In this document: piece by piece, positions 18,178 through 26,708 of the stretch
Layout of the letters: each line of letters begins with the position of its first letter
Position numbering within the stretch: position 1 is the stretch's first letter
Assembly (NCBI RefSeq): GCF_002252445.1
Contig: NZ_NNRJ01000049.1
Span: 59,249-123,248, forward strand
Length of the DNA: 64,000 nucleotides
Origin: Brucella thiophenivorans
GTDB taxonomy: Bacteria; Pseudomonadota; Alphaproteobacteria; Rhizobiales; Rhizobiaceae
Direction: 5' to 3'
The notes under the pieces: model-generated
Seen by the model: the letters and a program-made list of their open reading frames with translations, nothing else
What the model was told of the DNA's origin: nothing
The model's database searches: none
Position numbers and translations under genes: made by a program

Positions 18178-19475
18178 TGGATAATGGCTCAAGCATTCAG
18201 CGGCAAGGCACACGGATTTATGAACTGGCGACCCGGCTTTATCCGATTTGCCGTAGTCTCACTGGGAGTGGCGTGCGCGAGACGCTCGCCATTATCGGTG
18301 AATACTTGCCGCTGAAAACCCATGAGGTTCCAACCGGCAAAGAGCTTTATGATTGGCAGGCACCACAAGAATGGGTGATCCGCGAGGCCTATATCAAGGA
18401 TTCTACTGGCAATAGGATTGTCGATTTTGCCCGGCATAATCTGCATGTGGTGAATTTCAGTGTGCCGGTTCGGGCAAAATTATCGCTTGATTCATTGAAA
18501 GAGCATATTCATACCTTGCCCGACCAGCCTGATCTCATACCCTATCGCACTTGCTATCATGCGGAAGCGTGGGGTTTTTGCATGTCGCATAATGCGCTGA
18601 TGGATATGAAAGAAGACATTTACGAAGTGGTCATTGATGCAGAGCGTCGGAACGGCTTTCTCACCTTCGGCGAGTTCGTGCATCATGGAGAAACGGAAGA
18701 CGTCTTCCTGCTTTCCGCCCATCTCTGTCATCCCTCGCTTGCCAATGATAATTGTTCGGGGCTGGCGCTTTTAGCCGTGCTTGGTCAGGCGCTCATGCAG
18801 CGCAAAACCCGCTTCACTTACAAGCTGTTGTTTGGCCCGGCGACATTTGGGGCGCTTGCATGGCTCAAGCAAAACGAAGAGCATCTCTCCTTTGTGAAGC
18901 ATGGACTCGTTTTATCCTGCGTGGGGGATAGTGGTGGCCCTAATTACAAGCGCAGCCGTCGGGGCAATGCGGAGATTGATCGTATCATGGCGCGAGTGCT
19001 TGAAGGCTCAGAGCTCACAGGCGCAAAGCTGCATGACTTCTGGCCCTATGGCTATGATGAACGGCAGTTTTGCTCGCCGGGGTTTAATCTGCCTGTTGGC
19101 CTGTTTCAACGTAGTCTTTATGGCGCTTTCCCAGAATATCACACCTCGGCTGACAATCTTAATTTCATCAAGCCGCAATATTTGGAGCAATCCTATAATC
19201 TCATCATGCAGGCGATTGAGATTGCTGAGCGTAACTGGACGCCGCTTAACACATCGCCAAAGGGTGAACCGCAACTGGGGCGTCGGGGGCTTTACGGCAG
19301 CATGGGTGGGGATCGCAATGCTGCCGAGCGCGCTATGGCTTTGCTATGGGTGCTTAATCTCGCTGATGGAGCTCATTCGATCCTCGACATGGCGGAGCGT
19401 TCGCAGTTGTCCTTCATGCAGCTTGTAGAGGCAGCCGACAGGCTTCGCGATGTAGGATTATTGGTTCAAGCCTAA
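18177..19475 (+). CDS. DUF4910 aminopeptidase-like protein
   Basis: 432-residue protein of the DUF4910/DUF2172 family: an M28-like zinc-peptidase fold with a C-terminal winged-helix domain. The candidate metal ligands are visible in LLSAHLCHPSLANDNCSGLALL and the later EYHTSADN. LYPICRSLTGSGVRETL opens the family's N-terminus, and the last 60 residues (AMALLWVLNLADGAHSILDMAERSQLSFMQLVEAADRL) look like the winged helix. Members recur in polysaccharide clusters beside C-methyltransferases, RfbF-like nucleotidyltransferases and PIG-L deacetylases, as here, but no reaction is established that I know of. A role as amidase/deacylase on a sugar nucleotide is a guess. Confidence 0.82.
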   Translation: MDNGSSIQRQGTRIYELATRLYPICRSLTGSGVRETLAIIGEYLPLKTHEVPTGKELYDWQAPQEWVIREAYIKDSTGNRIVDFARHNLHVVNFSVPVRAKLSLDSLKEHIHTLPDQPDLIPYRTCYHAEAWGFCMSHNALMDMKEDIYEVVIDAERRNGFLTFGEFVHHGETEDVFLLSAHLCHPSLANDNCSGLALLAVLGQALMQRKTRFTYKLLFGPATFGALAWLKQNEEHLSFVKHGLVLSCVGDSGGPNYKRSRRGNAEIDRIMARVLEGSELTGAKLHDFWPYGYDERQFCSPGFNLPVGLFQRSLYGAFPEYHTSADNLNFIKPQYLEQSYNLIMQAIEIAERNWTPLNTSPKGEPQLGRRGLYGSMGGDRNAAERAMALLWVLNLADGAHSILDMAERSQLSFMQLVEAADRLRDVGLLVQA

Positions 19476-19996
19476 AGATGCGGCCACGCCCGGTCTTTTT
19501 CAGACATCACACTTGGCTCGTCTGGCCATGGGATTCCCAATGCGGGATCGTCATAGCGTAGCCCGTTTGCTGAATCCGGTGCGTAAGGCGTTGAGATCAT
19601 GTAGCGCAGCAACACATTGTCGGTCAGCGTCTGAAATCCATGTGCACAGCCCACTGGAATGTAAAGCTGCACGCCATTGTCGGCTGAGAGTTCCAATCCG
19701 GTCCAGCGCCGATAGGTTGGAGACTGAGGTCTGAGATCCACCAGAACGTCCCAGATCACGCCTTGCAGACAGGTGACGAGCTTGGTCTCGGCATGCGGTT
19801 CATTCTGATAATGAAGGCCGCGCAAAGTTCCCTTCTCGCGAGAAAATGAAAGGCTATGTTGCGGAAAATGGGTTTCAATTTTCCGCTCGGTAAATTCTGC
19901 CTCGCAAAAGACGCGTGTAAACCAGCCCCGCTCATCTTCAAGCCTTTCCGGCTCAATCGAATATGCACCATCAATGTTGAGTGGGGTGAATCGCAT
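19472..19996 (-). CDS. dTDP-4-dehydrorhamnose 3,5-epimerase family protein (RmlC-like)
   Basis: Cupin-fold RmlC/RfbC-type epimerase of 174 residues. The catalytic His62 in LRGLHYQ, Lys72, Tyr132/Tyr138 and the VGCAHGFQTL and DPALGIPWP blocks are all present, so it should be active as a 3- and/or 5-epimerase on a 4-keto-6-deoxy sugar nucleotide. It is the one gene of the sugar module on the opposite strand. It overlaps the DUF4910 stop codon by four bases and starts from its own promoter region, shared with the methyltransferase. No rmlA, rmlB or rmlD is seen in the window, so its substrate may be a CDP-sugar or come from elsewhere. Confidence 0.88.
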   Translation of the reverse strand: MRFTPLNIDGAYSIEPERLEDERGWFTRVFCEAEFTERKIETHFPQHSLSFSREKGTLRGLHYQNEPHAETKLVTCLQGVIWDVLVDLRPQSPTYRRWTGLELSADNGVQLYIPVGCAHGFQTLTDNVLLRYMISTPYAPDSANGLRYDDPALGIPWPDEPSVMSEKDRAWPHL

Positions 19997-20422
19997 CCGT
20001 TACCTCAATTGTTAGAGCGCGTTTCGATCTGATTGAATCAAATCGGCGCTCTAATCATTCGTTTGTGCGCGCATCTTATCCTAAAACCGTTTCACACTTT
20101 TCGGGATGCGCTTTAAGCGCATTCATTCTGACAGTTTCAGGCTCGCGAGATAGTCTCGTTTTTGGCTCAGGCGAATGGTCTTAGGTTTAGAGCCAAACGC
20201 TCCTAAAGGCTTAGGCGCATACCCCACTTCCGACATAGGGAGAAGGCAGGGGGATTGTTCATACTCATTCGACGGGTGGTGGGTGCGCCCGATCGTATAT
20301 ACAGCTCGCCCCTCATTACAGTCTCGGAAATCGCCAACGCACTGGATAGTTTTACTCATCCGGCATCGATCGGAGTTCACACCCACATACCCATAAGGGC
20401 CGGGCAGGGCGAGGTATCTCAT
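19997..20422. other. 426-bp divergent intergenic region
   Basis: It separates the leftward RmlC-like gene from the rightward C-methyltransferase. The left third holds one copy of the bipartite palindromic repeat (20013-20114). The remaining 300 bp contain no open frame I can assign; a frame from 20255 is continuous with the methyltransferase but has no family match and no good ribosome site. Promoters for both genes should lie here, though I could not single out convincing -35/-10 pairs. Confidence 0.6.
20013..20114 (+). repeat. Bipartite palindromic repeat, copy A
   Basis: One of eight related elements of about 100 bp. Half 1 (20013-20053) is a long hairpin bounded by TAGAGCGC and GGCGCTCTA. 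After a short spacer, half 2 is a hairpin of GCGCATC and GATGCGC enclosing AAAACCGTTTCACACTTTTC. It lies in a spacer beside the RmlC-like gene. Confidence 0.85.
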
Positions 20423-21724
20423 ATGACCATCCAGACGCCGGGCATATCGCGGAGTGCAAGCATGGCCAAGGAACAAACAGGCTGTCGTTTGTGCGGAACG
20501 CTCCTCAAACACACATTTGTCGATCTGGGTATGTCGCCGCCCTGTGAGAGTTTCATCACCGCGGAACAGCTTGATCAAATGGAGCCATTTTATCCGCTTT
20601 ATGCCTATGTATGCGATCACTGTTATCTGGTGCAGCTAAAGGAATATTTTAGCCCGGCCGATATTTTCACTGAATATGCTTATTTCTCATCCTTCGCCAC
20701 GAGCTGGGTCAATCACGCCAAAATCTATTGCGATGAGATTACCGAGAAACTGAGCCTTAATGGCGATAGTTTCGTCGTCGAAATTGCGAGCAATGATGGC
20801 TATCTGTTGCAGCACTTTCTGCCCAAGGGCATTCCGATCTTAGGTATTGAGCCCGCTGCCAATGTGGCCAAAGCGGCAGTCGCCAAGGGCGTTCCGACGC
20901 GTGTAGATTTCTTCGGTGCCGATCTTGCTTCGCGCATGGTCAGTGAGGGCAAGAAGGCTGATCTGATCATCGGCAACAATGTTCTGGCGCAGGTGCCGGA
21001 CCTCAATGATTTTGTTCGTGGAATCCAGATTCTGCTCAAGCCCGAAGGTGTTATAACGCTTGAGTTTCCACATCTGACCAATCTCATCGAACACAACCAG
21101 TTCGATACGATTTATCACGAGCATTTCTCTTATTTCTCGCTGCTGACCATCCGCTATATGGCGCATCGTCATCATCTGAAGGTGATTGATGTCGATGAAT
21201 TGCCAACCCATGGCGGATCGCTGCGGGTTTATCTTGCGCATAATACCAGTAAGCGAAAGGCCGGGCCGCGTGTGTCAGCCCTTCTCAAACGCGAGCAGGC
21301 ATTTGGCATCAATGATATTTCGACTTACGAGCAGTTTGCCGAAAAGACGCGGCGAACAAAGCGCGATTTGCTGTCATTCCTGATTGCTGCCAAGAACTCG
21401 GGCAAACGCATCTGTGGTTATGGTGCGCCGGGCAAGGGCAATACATTGCTCAATTATTGCGGCATTGGCACCGATTTTCTCGATTTCACAGTGGATCGAA
21501 ACCCTTACAAACACGGGCGCTTCACGCCCGGTATGCATATTCCGATTTACGACACGACGATGATCGACAGCTATAAGCCCGATTACATTCTGATCCTGCC
21601 ATGGAACTTCAAGGACGAGATCGTGCGTCAGATGCAGCATGTCGCTGAATGGGGCGGCAAGTTCATCATCCCGATCCCGCATGTCACGCTGATCGATCCA
21701 GCATTACTTACAGAGGAGCGCTAA
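20423..21724 (+). CDS. Sugar C-methyltransferase (NovU/TylCIII-like)
   Basis: SAM-dependent C-methyltransferase of 433 residues with the three-part layout of this family. An N-terminal zinc-binding domain has CRLCG near residue 26 and CDHC near 70. The methyltransferase core has FVVEIASNDGYLL and LIIGNNVLAQVPDLNDFV. The C-terminal domain has LPTHGGSLRVYLAH and GYGAPGKGNTLLNY. Known relatives methylate C3 of 4-keto-deoxy sugar nucleotides to give branched sugars. Two starts are plausible: the ATG at 20423 (GAGG upstream) and the ATG at 20462 (GGAG 7 nt upstream). I use the former. The nucleotidyltransferase follows 3 bp after the stop. Confidence 0.87.
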   Translation: MTIQTPGISRSASMAKEQTGCRLCGTLLKHTFVDLGMSPPCESFITAEQLDQMEPFYPLYAYVCDHCYLVQLKEYFSPADIFTEYAYFSSFATSWVNHAKIYCDEITEKLSLNGDSFVVEIASNDGYLLQHFLPKGIPILGIEPAANVAKAAVAKGVPTRVDFFGADLASRMVSEGKKADLIIGNNVLAQVPDLNDFVRGIQILLKPEGVITLEFPHLTNLIEHNQFDTIYHEHFSYFSLLTIRYMAHRHHLKVIDVDELPTHGGSLRVYLAHNTSKRKAGPRVSALLKREQAFGINDISTYEQFAEKTRRTKRDLLSFLIAAKNSGKRICGYGAPGKGNTLLNYCGIGTDFLDFTVDRNPYKHGRFTPGMHIPIYDTTMIDSYKPDYILILPWNFKDEIVRQMQHVAEWGGKFIIPIPHVTLIDPALLTEER

Positions 21725-21727
21725 ATT

Positions 21728-22537
21728 ATGAAAGTCGTTCTGTTCTGCGGTGGTCTTGGCACCCGAATAAGGGAATATTCAGAAAATGTTCCAAAGCCGA
21801 TGATCCCGCTCGGTCATCAGCCGATCCTGCATCATGTCATGGAATATTACTCGGATTATGGACATAATGATTTCGTGTTGTGTCTTGGCTATAAGGCCAA
21901 TGTGGTGAAGGACTTTTTCCTCAACATAAGGCCGCAGACATTTGCCGATTGCGTGGTGTCGGATGGTGGGCGTAATGTGCGCTTGCTTGAGGACGTTGAC
22001 CGCGACTGGAGTGTAACGCTGCTCGATACAGGGATTTGGCGCAACATCGGCGAAAGATTATGGAGCGCGCGCTCTCACGTCGAGGGCGAGGATATGTTTC
22101 TCGCAAATTACAGTGACGGACTAAGCGATGTCGATCTTGACGATATGACCGAAAGGTTCCGCAAAAGCGGTAAGATTGCCTGTTTTCTGGCTGTGCGTCC
22201 GCCACTGACCTACCATCTTGCAGATATTGCAGAGGGTGGCGATGTAAGGGCTTTCAGGACTTCCAACACCTCCGACATCTGGATCAATGGCGGCTATTTC
22301 CTGTTTCGCAAAGAGATATTCGATTATATGCGTGAGGGTGAGGAACTGGTGCTCGAACCATTCAGCCGCCTGATCGCCGATAACCAGCTTATGGCCTATA
22401 AATATGAAGGCTTCTGGCGGTCGATGGATACGTTGCGGGACTGGCAGACGCTGGAAGATATGGTCGAGAAGGGGGATATGCCCTGGAAGAAACATAAGAC
22501 CGAACTTAGTGCAGCCAACATTGCGATAGCCCTATGA
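21728..22537 (+). CDS. RfbF-like glucose-1-phosphate cytidylyltransferase family protein
   Basis: Nucleotidyltransferase of 269 residues that would activate a hexose-1-phosphate, by homology with CTP to CDP-glucose. MKVVLFCGGLGTRIREYSENVPKPMIPLG is the nucleotide-binding signature with the catalytic Arg and Lys. FLANYSDGLSDVDLD holds the metal-binding Asp, and WINGGYFLFRKEIFDYM and GFWRSMDTLRDWQTLE are typical of RfbF. It differs from plain RfbF in lacking an adjacent RfbG (CDP-glucose 4,6-dehydratase). It lies 3 bp after the C-methyltransferase and overlaps the PIG-L gene by ATGA, so the three are one translational unit. Confidence 0.87.
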   Translation: MKVVLFCGGLGTRIREYSENVPKPMIPLGHQPILHHVMEYYSDYGHNDFVLCLGYKANVVKDFFLNIRPQTFADCVVSDGGRNVRLLEDVDRDWSVTLLDTGIWRNIGERLWSARSHVEGEDMFLANYSDGLSDVDLDDMTERFRKSGKIACFLAVRPPLTYHLADIAEGGDVRAFRTSNTSDIWINGGYFLFRKEIFDYMREGEELVLEPFSRLIADNQLMAYKYEGFWRSMDTLRDWQTLEDMVEKGDMPWKKHKTELSAANIAIAL

Positions 22538-23190
22538 TCGATCTTACCTCTCTCAAAAATTTCGGCAGGCCGCTCAATATTCTATGCCTTGGCGCGCATT
22601 CCGACGATATTGAGATTGGATGTGGCGGAACGCTTCTCAACCTCATTGAAATGGGAACGTCGCTGCATATCGATTGGTGCGTTTTGTCAGGTGGAGACCA
22701 GCGGCGCGCGGAGGCGGAAGCTTCAGCGCGCGATTTTCTGCGCGGTGCGACCAGTAGCAGCATTCATCTGGCAGAATTTGAGGATAGCTATTTTCCGGCA
22801 CAAAGCAGGATCATCAAGGAATGGCTGATTGCCCAGCGCAGCCGTGGCCAGCCAGATATTGTGTTCACGCATCAAAGGCAGGATGCACATCAGGACCACC
22901 GCACGGTCAATGAACTCACATGGAATATTTTTCGGGATCAACTCATTCTCGAATATGAAATCCCAAAATGGGATGGCGATCTTGGTCGCCCGAATGCCTA
23001 TGTTGCAATTCCGTCAACCATTCTGGAGCGAAAAATCGAATTGCTGATGCAGCATTTTGGAACCCAGTGTTCCAAGGATTGGTTCGACACGGAAACATTT
23101 CGTGGGCTGTCGCGCCTGCGCGGCATGGAGTGCCGCGCAGCAGAAGCCTATGCGGAGGCATTTTATGCCTCCAAAATCAGAATTCTCTAA
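22534..23190 (+). CDS. PIG-L family (LmbE-like) deacetylase
   Basis: Zinc-dependent N-deacetylase fold of 218 residues. LCLGAHSDDIEIGCGG is the AHPDD-type metal-binding motif, with Ser in place of Pro. THQRQDAHQDHRTVNE carries the HxDxHxDH-type second metal site. Relatives remove N-acetyl groups from GlcNAc-containing lipids, mycothiol precursors or sugar nucleotides. Here it may unmask an amine on the sugar built by the preceding genes. The start overlaps the nucleotidyltransferase stop (ATGA). It is the last gene of the polysaccharide locus, followed after 11 bp by a convergent muramidase gene. Confidence 0.87.
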   Translation: MIDLTSLKNFGRPLNILCLGAHSDDIEIGCGGTLLNLIEMGTSLHIDWCVLSGGDQRRAEAEASARDFLRGATSSSIHLAEFEDSYFPAQSRIIKEWLIAQRSRGQPDIVFTHQRQDAHQDHRTVNELTWNIFRDQLILEYEIPKWDGDLGRPNAYVAIPSTILERKIELLMQHFGTQCSKDWFDTETFRGLSRLRGMECRAAEAYAEAFYASKIRIL

Positions 23191-23201
23191 AGCAGTTGAG
23201 T

Positions 23202-23813
23202 TTAAGCCGCTTTGAGCAAATGGCGCAGGCTTTTGTTCCATCGCTCATAGGCTGCTGCCATTCGGCTGTCATACCGATTACGCGCAAAAGCTGGCCCATT
23301 ATAACGACGTGCAAAACTGCGCCAGTCGCGTGCTTCAAGGACCTGTTTTAGTGCTGCTTTGTCGATAAAGCGCAGCATAAGCGACACTTGCCCCGCAACG
23401 CTGCTACGCGCATCTGCCACCAGTTCTTCGATACTGCGATAATCGAGCCACTCCCAATGTGCACCCATCACCTGACCCAATCCCCAAGAGGTGGATTCAA
23501 GCGCTGCCTTTTTATGAATGCTCATGGCGCGTTCAAGCAATAACCAGCGCTCGCGTTGGGTTTTGGGATTGCGAATTCTCCCAGCTTCGGGCGCTGCCAG
23601 TCCCGCCTGACGCGCCTGATCGCGGATACGGCCAGACAGTCGGCGGTCAAAATAATGCCCTTCAAACCGGATCGCCGGTTCCTGCACGCCATTGACGTGA
23701 AAGAGCGCCCGCCCGCCGCTTTCCACTTCTGCTACGGCCAGCACAGATGCGGGATCAAGCCCTGCTTCGCCTGAGAGTGAAATGATTGCTGCAAAAGTCT
23801 CGGTGTCAAACAT
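23202..23813 (-). CDS. N-acetylmuramidase domain protein (DUF3380-type)
   Basis: 203-residue peptidoglycan hydrolase-like protein. The LDPASVLAVAEVESGGRA start, EPAIRFEGHYFDRRL, the STSWGLGQVMGAHWEWL block and FARRYNGPAFARNRYDSRMAAAYERW match the muramidase family (PF11860) common in phage endolysins and phage-like enzymes. No signal peptide or membrane segment is present, so release would need a holin or lysis. No other phage gene lies nearby, so it is either a domesticated endolysin or a wall-remodelling enzyme beside the export locus. GAGG precedes the ATG. Confidence 0.82.
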   Translation of the reverse strand: MFDTETFAAIISLSGEAGLDPASVLAVAEVESGGRALFHVNGVQEPAIRFEGHYFDRRLSGRIRDQARQAGLAAPEAGRIRNPKTQRERWLLLERAMSIHKKAALESTSWGLGQVMGAHWEWLDYRSIEELVADARSSVAGQVSLMLRFIDKAALKQVLEARDWRSFARRYNGPAFARNRYDSRMAAAYERWNKSLRHLLKAA

Positions 23814-23942
23814 CTGGCTTTTCCTCTTTAAACTTAGTTCATCGAGGTGAGATTTTGACGGCCTGTAAGCGATGGGGGATAAATAACTTGAATTTACTTC
23901 GTCTGGGGCTTACCTCGAAGGAAATTTGAAAGAGATAGATCG

Positions 23943-24863
23943 ATGAGCAATTTACCTTTTAGCGTTGCTGCCCTTTATTGTTTTGCACGTTTGCCCCAAT
24001 ATGAAAGCCTGCGTGAGCCGCTGGCTGAACTTTGCTGCGCCAACGGAATAAAAGGAACGCTGCTGCTTGCAGCCGAAGGTATCAATGGCACGGTTGCTGG
24101 GACGAAGCCTGCGATTGATAAGCTTGTTGCTTACATCACCGCGATCCCGGAGCTTGCCAATCCCGAACTCAAATATTCCCATGCCAGCGAAATGCCGTTT
24201 TACCGCATGAAGGTGCGGTTGAAGCGCGAGATCGTCACCATGGGTGTCGATGGCATTGATCCTCTGAAAAGCGTTGGTACTTATATTGCGCCAAAGGATT
24301 GGAATACGCTGATTGCCGATGACAACACAGTGGTTGTCGATACGCGCAATGATTATGAATATGCCATCGGCACATTCGAGGGCGCGCTTGATCCCAACAC
24401 CAAGACCTTCCGCGAGTTTCCTGAATGGGTAGAGCAGAACCGCGACAAGCTTGAAGGCAAAAAGATAGCCATGTTCTGCACCGGCGGCATTCGCTGCGAA
24501 AAGGCGACGGCTTTCGTTAAAGGTTTGGGCTTTGACGATGTGTTCCACCTTAAGGGCGGTATTCTCAAATATCTTGAGGAAGTGCCAAGCGAAGAAAGCA
24601 TGTGGAATGGCGAATGCTTCGTGTTCGACGAGCGTGTCGCCATCGGCCATGGTCTGAGCGAAAGCGACATTGAGCTTTGCCGCGCCTGCCGCCGCCCGAT
24701 TACCGCTGAAGATAAGCTTTCGCAGTTCTTCGAGGAAGGTATTTCATGCTCTGGTTGCTATGACGAGCGTACGCCGGAAGATCGCGCTCGTTTTGCGGAA
24801 CGCGAAAAGCAGGTCCGGCTCGCAAAGCTGCGCGGCTCCAAGCACAAGCATATCGGGCGTTAA
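23943..24863 (+). CDS. trhO: tRNA U34 hydroxylase TrhO (YceA-like rhodanese)
   Basis: Oxygen-dependent 5-hydroxylation of uridine 34 in tRNAs is the role of the TrhO/YceA family. The 306-residue protein has the N-terminal UPF0176 domain ([35 protein letters not shown]). The rhodanese domain carries the active Cys179 in [15 protein letters not shown] and [16 protein letters not shown]-terminal cysteine-rich tail holds CRACRRPI and ISCSGCYDE pairs that may bind metal. The length is as usual for the family. Stands alone, with a stem-loop (24871-24896) just after its stop. Confidence 0.93.
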   Translation: MSNLPFSVAALYCFARLPQYESLREPLAELCCANGIKGTLLLAAEGINGTVAGTKPAIDKLVAYITAIPELANPELKYSHASEMPFYRMKVRLKREIVTMGVDGIDPLKSVGTYIAPKDWNTLIADDNTVVVDTRNDYEYAIGTFEGALDPNTKTFREFPEWVEQNRDKLEGKKIAMFCTGGIRCEKATAFVKGLGFDDVFHLKGGILKYLEEVPSEESMWNGECFVFDERVAIGHGLSESDIELCRACRRPITAEDKLSQFFEEGISCSGCYDERTPEDRARFAEREKQVRLAKLRGSKHKHIGR

Positions 24864-24870
24864 ATATCAG

Positions 24871-24896
24871 ATGATGCGGCCCATTTGCCGCATCAT
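24871..24896 (+). terminator. Stem-loop after trhO
   Basis: ATGATGCGGC and GCCGCATCAT form a perfect 10-bp stem with a CCATTT loop, 8 nt after the trhO stop codon. The following bases (TGCTCAT) are a poor T-tract, so termination may be weak or the hairpin may protect the 3' end. Confidence 0.55.
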
Positions 24897-25076
24897 TGCT
24901 CATAAGACTAGCCAAAAACAATTCCCCCTATTATGGTGGCCTTGTTTTCGGAACGATCTGAGTTCGTTACGGAAATTTGGGCGGCTTTTGCATGGACGCC
25001 CGTGTTAGCCAAGGGTCTGACGGCATCCGGGTCGCGTTTGCCTCCACCATACCCATCATCGCAAGTGAGAGCATCG

Positions 25077-25177
25077 AGAGCACATCCCGAAAAGTGTGAA
25101 ACGGTTTTCGGACAAGATGCGCTTTAAAACAAACAGTTAGAGCGCTGATCGGTTTTAACCGATCGAAACGCGCTCTG
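25077..25177 (-). repeat. Bipartite palindromic repeat, copy B
   Basis: Same element as copy A in the reverse orientation: the half containing CCCGAAAAGTGTGAAACGG comes first and the TAGAGCG...CGCTCT hairpin second. It lies 92 bp upstream of the modA start. Confidence 0.83.
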
Positions 25178-25269
25178 GTTTGAAACATGATGCTTCAACA
25201 AAAACAGCGCTGGTAATTCCGGCGGATGATGTTGTTTGTCTGCAATCGGGGACAAAGTGGAGAACGCAA

Positions 25270-26025
25270 ATGAAAAAATTACTCGCTGCATTTCTCGTTG
25301 TAGTTGCTGGAAGTATTGCATCGGTCGCACAGGCTGCCGAAAAGGTTACCGTTTTTGCTGCCGCCAGCATGAAAGAGGTGATTGAAGAAGCTGCAAAGCA
25401 GTTCAAAGCGAAGGATGGCACGGAAGTAGTTGCATCTTTTGCATCTTCCTCTGTGCTTGCAAAGCAGATTGAAGCAGGTGCGCCAGCGCAGATTTTTATC
25501 TCCGCCGATCTCGACTGGATGGATTACATCGAAAAAGCCGATCTGATCGACAAGGCATCGCGCGAGGTGATTGCTGGCAACGCGCTGGTTATCGCCACGC
25601 AGAAAGACGACGCCAAAGGTGATGCCAAGGAACTTTTAAGCGCTGGTCGCTTTGCAATGGGCGATCCAACCAATGTTCCGGCGGGCAAATATGGCAAGGC
25701 CGCACTCGAAAAGCTCGACATCTGGAAAGATGTAGAAAAGAACGCAGTTTTCACCGAAAACGTGCGCGTTGCGCTTCAATATGTGAGCCGTGCCGAAGTG
25801 AAAGCCGCTATCGTCTATGCATCGGATCGTGCGGCTGCGCCTGATCTGGTTGAAGCCTATCGTTTCCCTGCTTCAAGCCACGCCCCGATCCTTTATCCTG
25901 CGGCGCTGATTGCAAAGAACGAAAATGATGCTGCAAAAGCATTCCTTGCGTTCCTTGAAAGCGATGCCGGTCAGGCCATCATCAAGGACAAGGGTTTTGT
26001 TGGTGCGCAAGAGGCAGCTCAATAA
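25270..26025 (+). CDS. modA: Molybdate ABC transporter substrate-binding protein
   Basis: Periplasmic molybdate/tungstate-binding protein of 251 residues. The signal peptide MKKLLAAFLVVVAGSIASVAQA is followed by the mature start AEKVTVFAAASMKEVIEEAAKQF, with the ligand-contacting Ser of AAASM. FASSSVLAKQIEAGAPAQIFISAD and GDPTNVPAGKYGKAAL are family signatures. The ATG at 25270 is chosen because it begins the signal peptide; the open frame extends to 25180 but those residues precede the signal. First gene of modABC, with a TAATG overlap into modB. Confidence 0.95.
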   Translation: MKKLLAAFLVVVAGSIASVAQAAEKVTVFAAASMKEVIEEAAKQFKAKDGTEVVASFASSSVLAKQIEAGAPAQIFISADLDWMDYIEKADLIDKASREVIAGNALVIATQKDDAKGDAKELLSAGRFAMGDPTNVPAGKYGKAALEKLDIWKDVEKNAVFTENVRVALQYVSRAEVKAAIVYASDRAAAPDLVEAYRFPASSHAPILYPAALIAKNENDAAKAFLAFLESDAGQAIIKDKGFVGAQEAAQ

Positions 26026-26708
26026 TGATTGAGGGTAATGTTTGGCAGATCGTACTTCTGTCGCTTCGGGTAGCCGGAATAGCTATTATTGTCGCTCTGC
26101 CAATCGCCTTCGTCGTTGCGTGGATTCTTGCCCGGTTTAACTTTCCGGGCAAGTCACTTGCGCAGGCCATTGTCACCATGCCGCTGGTTCTACCGCCGGT
26201 GGTGACAGGCTATCTTTTGTTGGTCCTGTTTGGTTCGCGCGGTGCGCTTGGTGCGCCCTTACAGGAATGGCTGGGGTTTTCTTTCTCCTTCCGCTGGACG
26301 GGGGCAGCGCTCGCTGCTGGTGTCATGGCGTTTCCATTGCTTGTACGTCCCATTCGTTTGTCGATTGAAGGCCTGGATCGTGGGCTTGAAGAAGCGGCCC
26401 GCACGCTTGGTGCAAACAGGCTGACAGCCTTTTGTACGGTGATATTGCCGACGTTGCTTCCCGGTATTCTGGCCGGTGGTGTTCTGGGTTTTGCCAAGGC
26501 ACTGGGCGAATTTGGCGCGACGATCACCTTCGTTTCCAATATTCCGGGCGAGACACAAACGCTTTCACTGGCCATTTATTCACTGTTGCAGACACCCACA
26601 GGTGATGCTGAAGCTTTCCGCCTCATTCTCATTTCTGCGGCTATTTCCATTGCTGCGGTGGTGCTGTCCGAATGGTTGCAGCGTAAGCTCGCAGGAGATG
26701 CGAAATGA
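26025..26708 (+). CDS. modB: Molybdate ABC transporter permease
   Basis: Inner-membrane permease of the molybdate importer, 227 residues with about five transmembrane helices. ARFNFPGKSLAQAIVTMPLVLPPVVTGYLLL and the EAA loop EEAARTLGANRLTAFCTVILPTLLPGILAGGVLGFAKALGEFGATI are characteristic of ModB. It overlaps modA by TAATG and modC by ATGA. Confidence 0.95.
   Translation: MIEGNVWQIVLLSLRVAGIAIIVALPIAFVVAWILARFNFPGKSLAQAIVTMPLVLPPVVTGYLLLVLFGSRGALGAPLQEWLGFSFSFRWTGAALAAGVMAFPLLVRPIRLSIEGLDRGLEEAARTLGANRLTAFCTVILPTLLPGILAGGVLGFAKALGEFGATITFVSNIPGETQTLSLAIYSLLQTPTGDAEAFRLILISAAISIAAVVLSEWLQRKLAGDAK

Larger units (their letters stand above)
24864..25269. other. 406-bp spacer between trhO and modA
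   Basis: It contains the trhO stem-loop, about 180 bp without a recognisable feature (24897-25076), repeat copy B, and a 92-bp segment in which the mod promoter should lie. I looked for a ModE-type palindrome and did not find a convincing one. Short open frames on both strands here have no family resemblance. Confidence 0.55.

Noticed and set aside
20123..20620. 165-codon minus frame spanning the methyltransferase start and part of its upstream spacer
   Set aside because: It overlaps the well-supported methyltransferase start and has no recognisable domain; considered a chance frame.
23202..23813. Prophage remnant around the muramidase
   Set aside because: No integrase, structural, holin or attachment-like genes or direct repeats flank it, so only a single-gene annotation is justified.
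23952..24650. 232-codon open frame on the minus strand opposite trhO
   Set aside because: It mirrors the codon pattern of trhO, has no ribosome site and resembles no family. The plus-strand gene is clear.
24897..25076. Possible pseudogene fragment between trhO and repeat copy B
   Set aside because: Short frames on both strands were inspected, but none resembled a known protein; not supportable.
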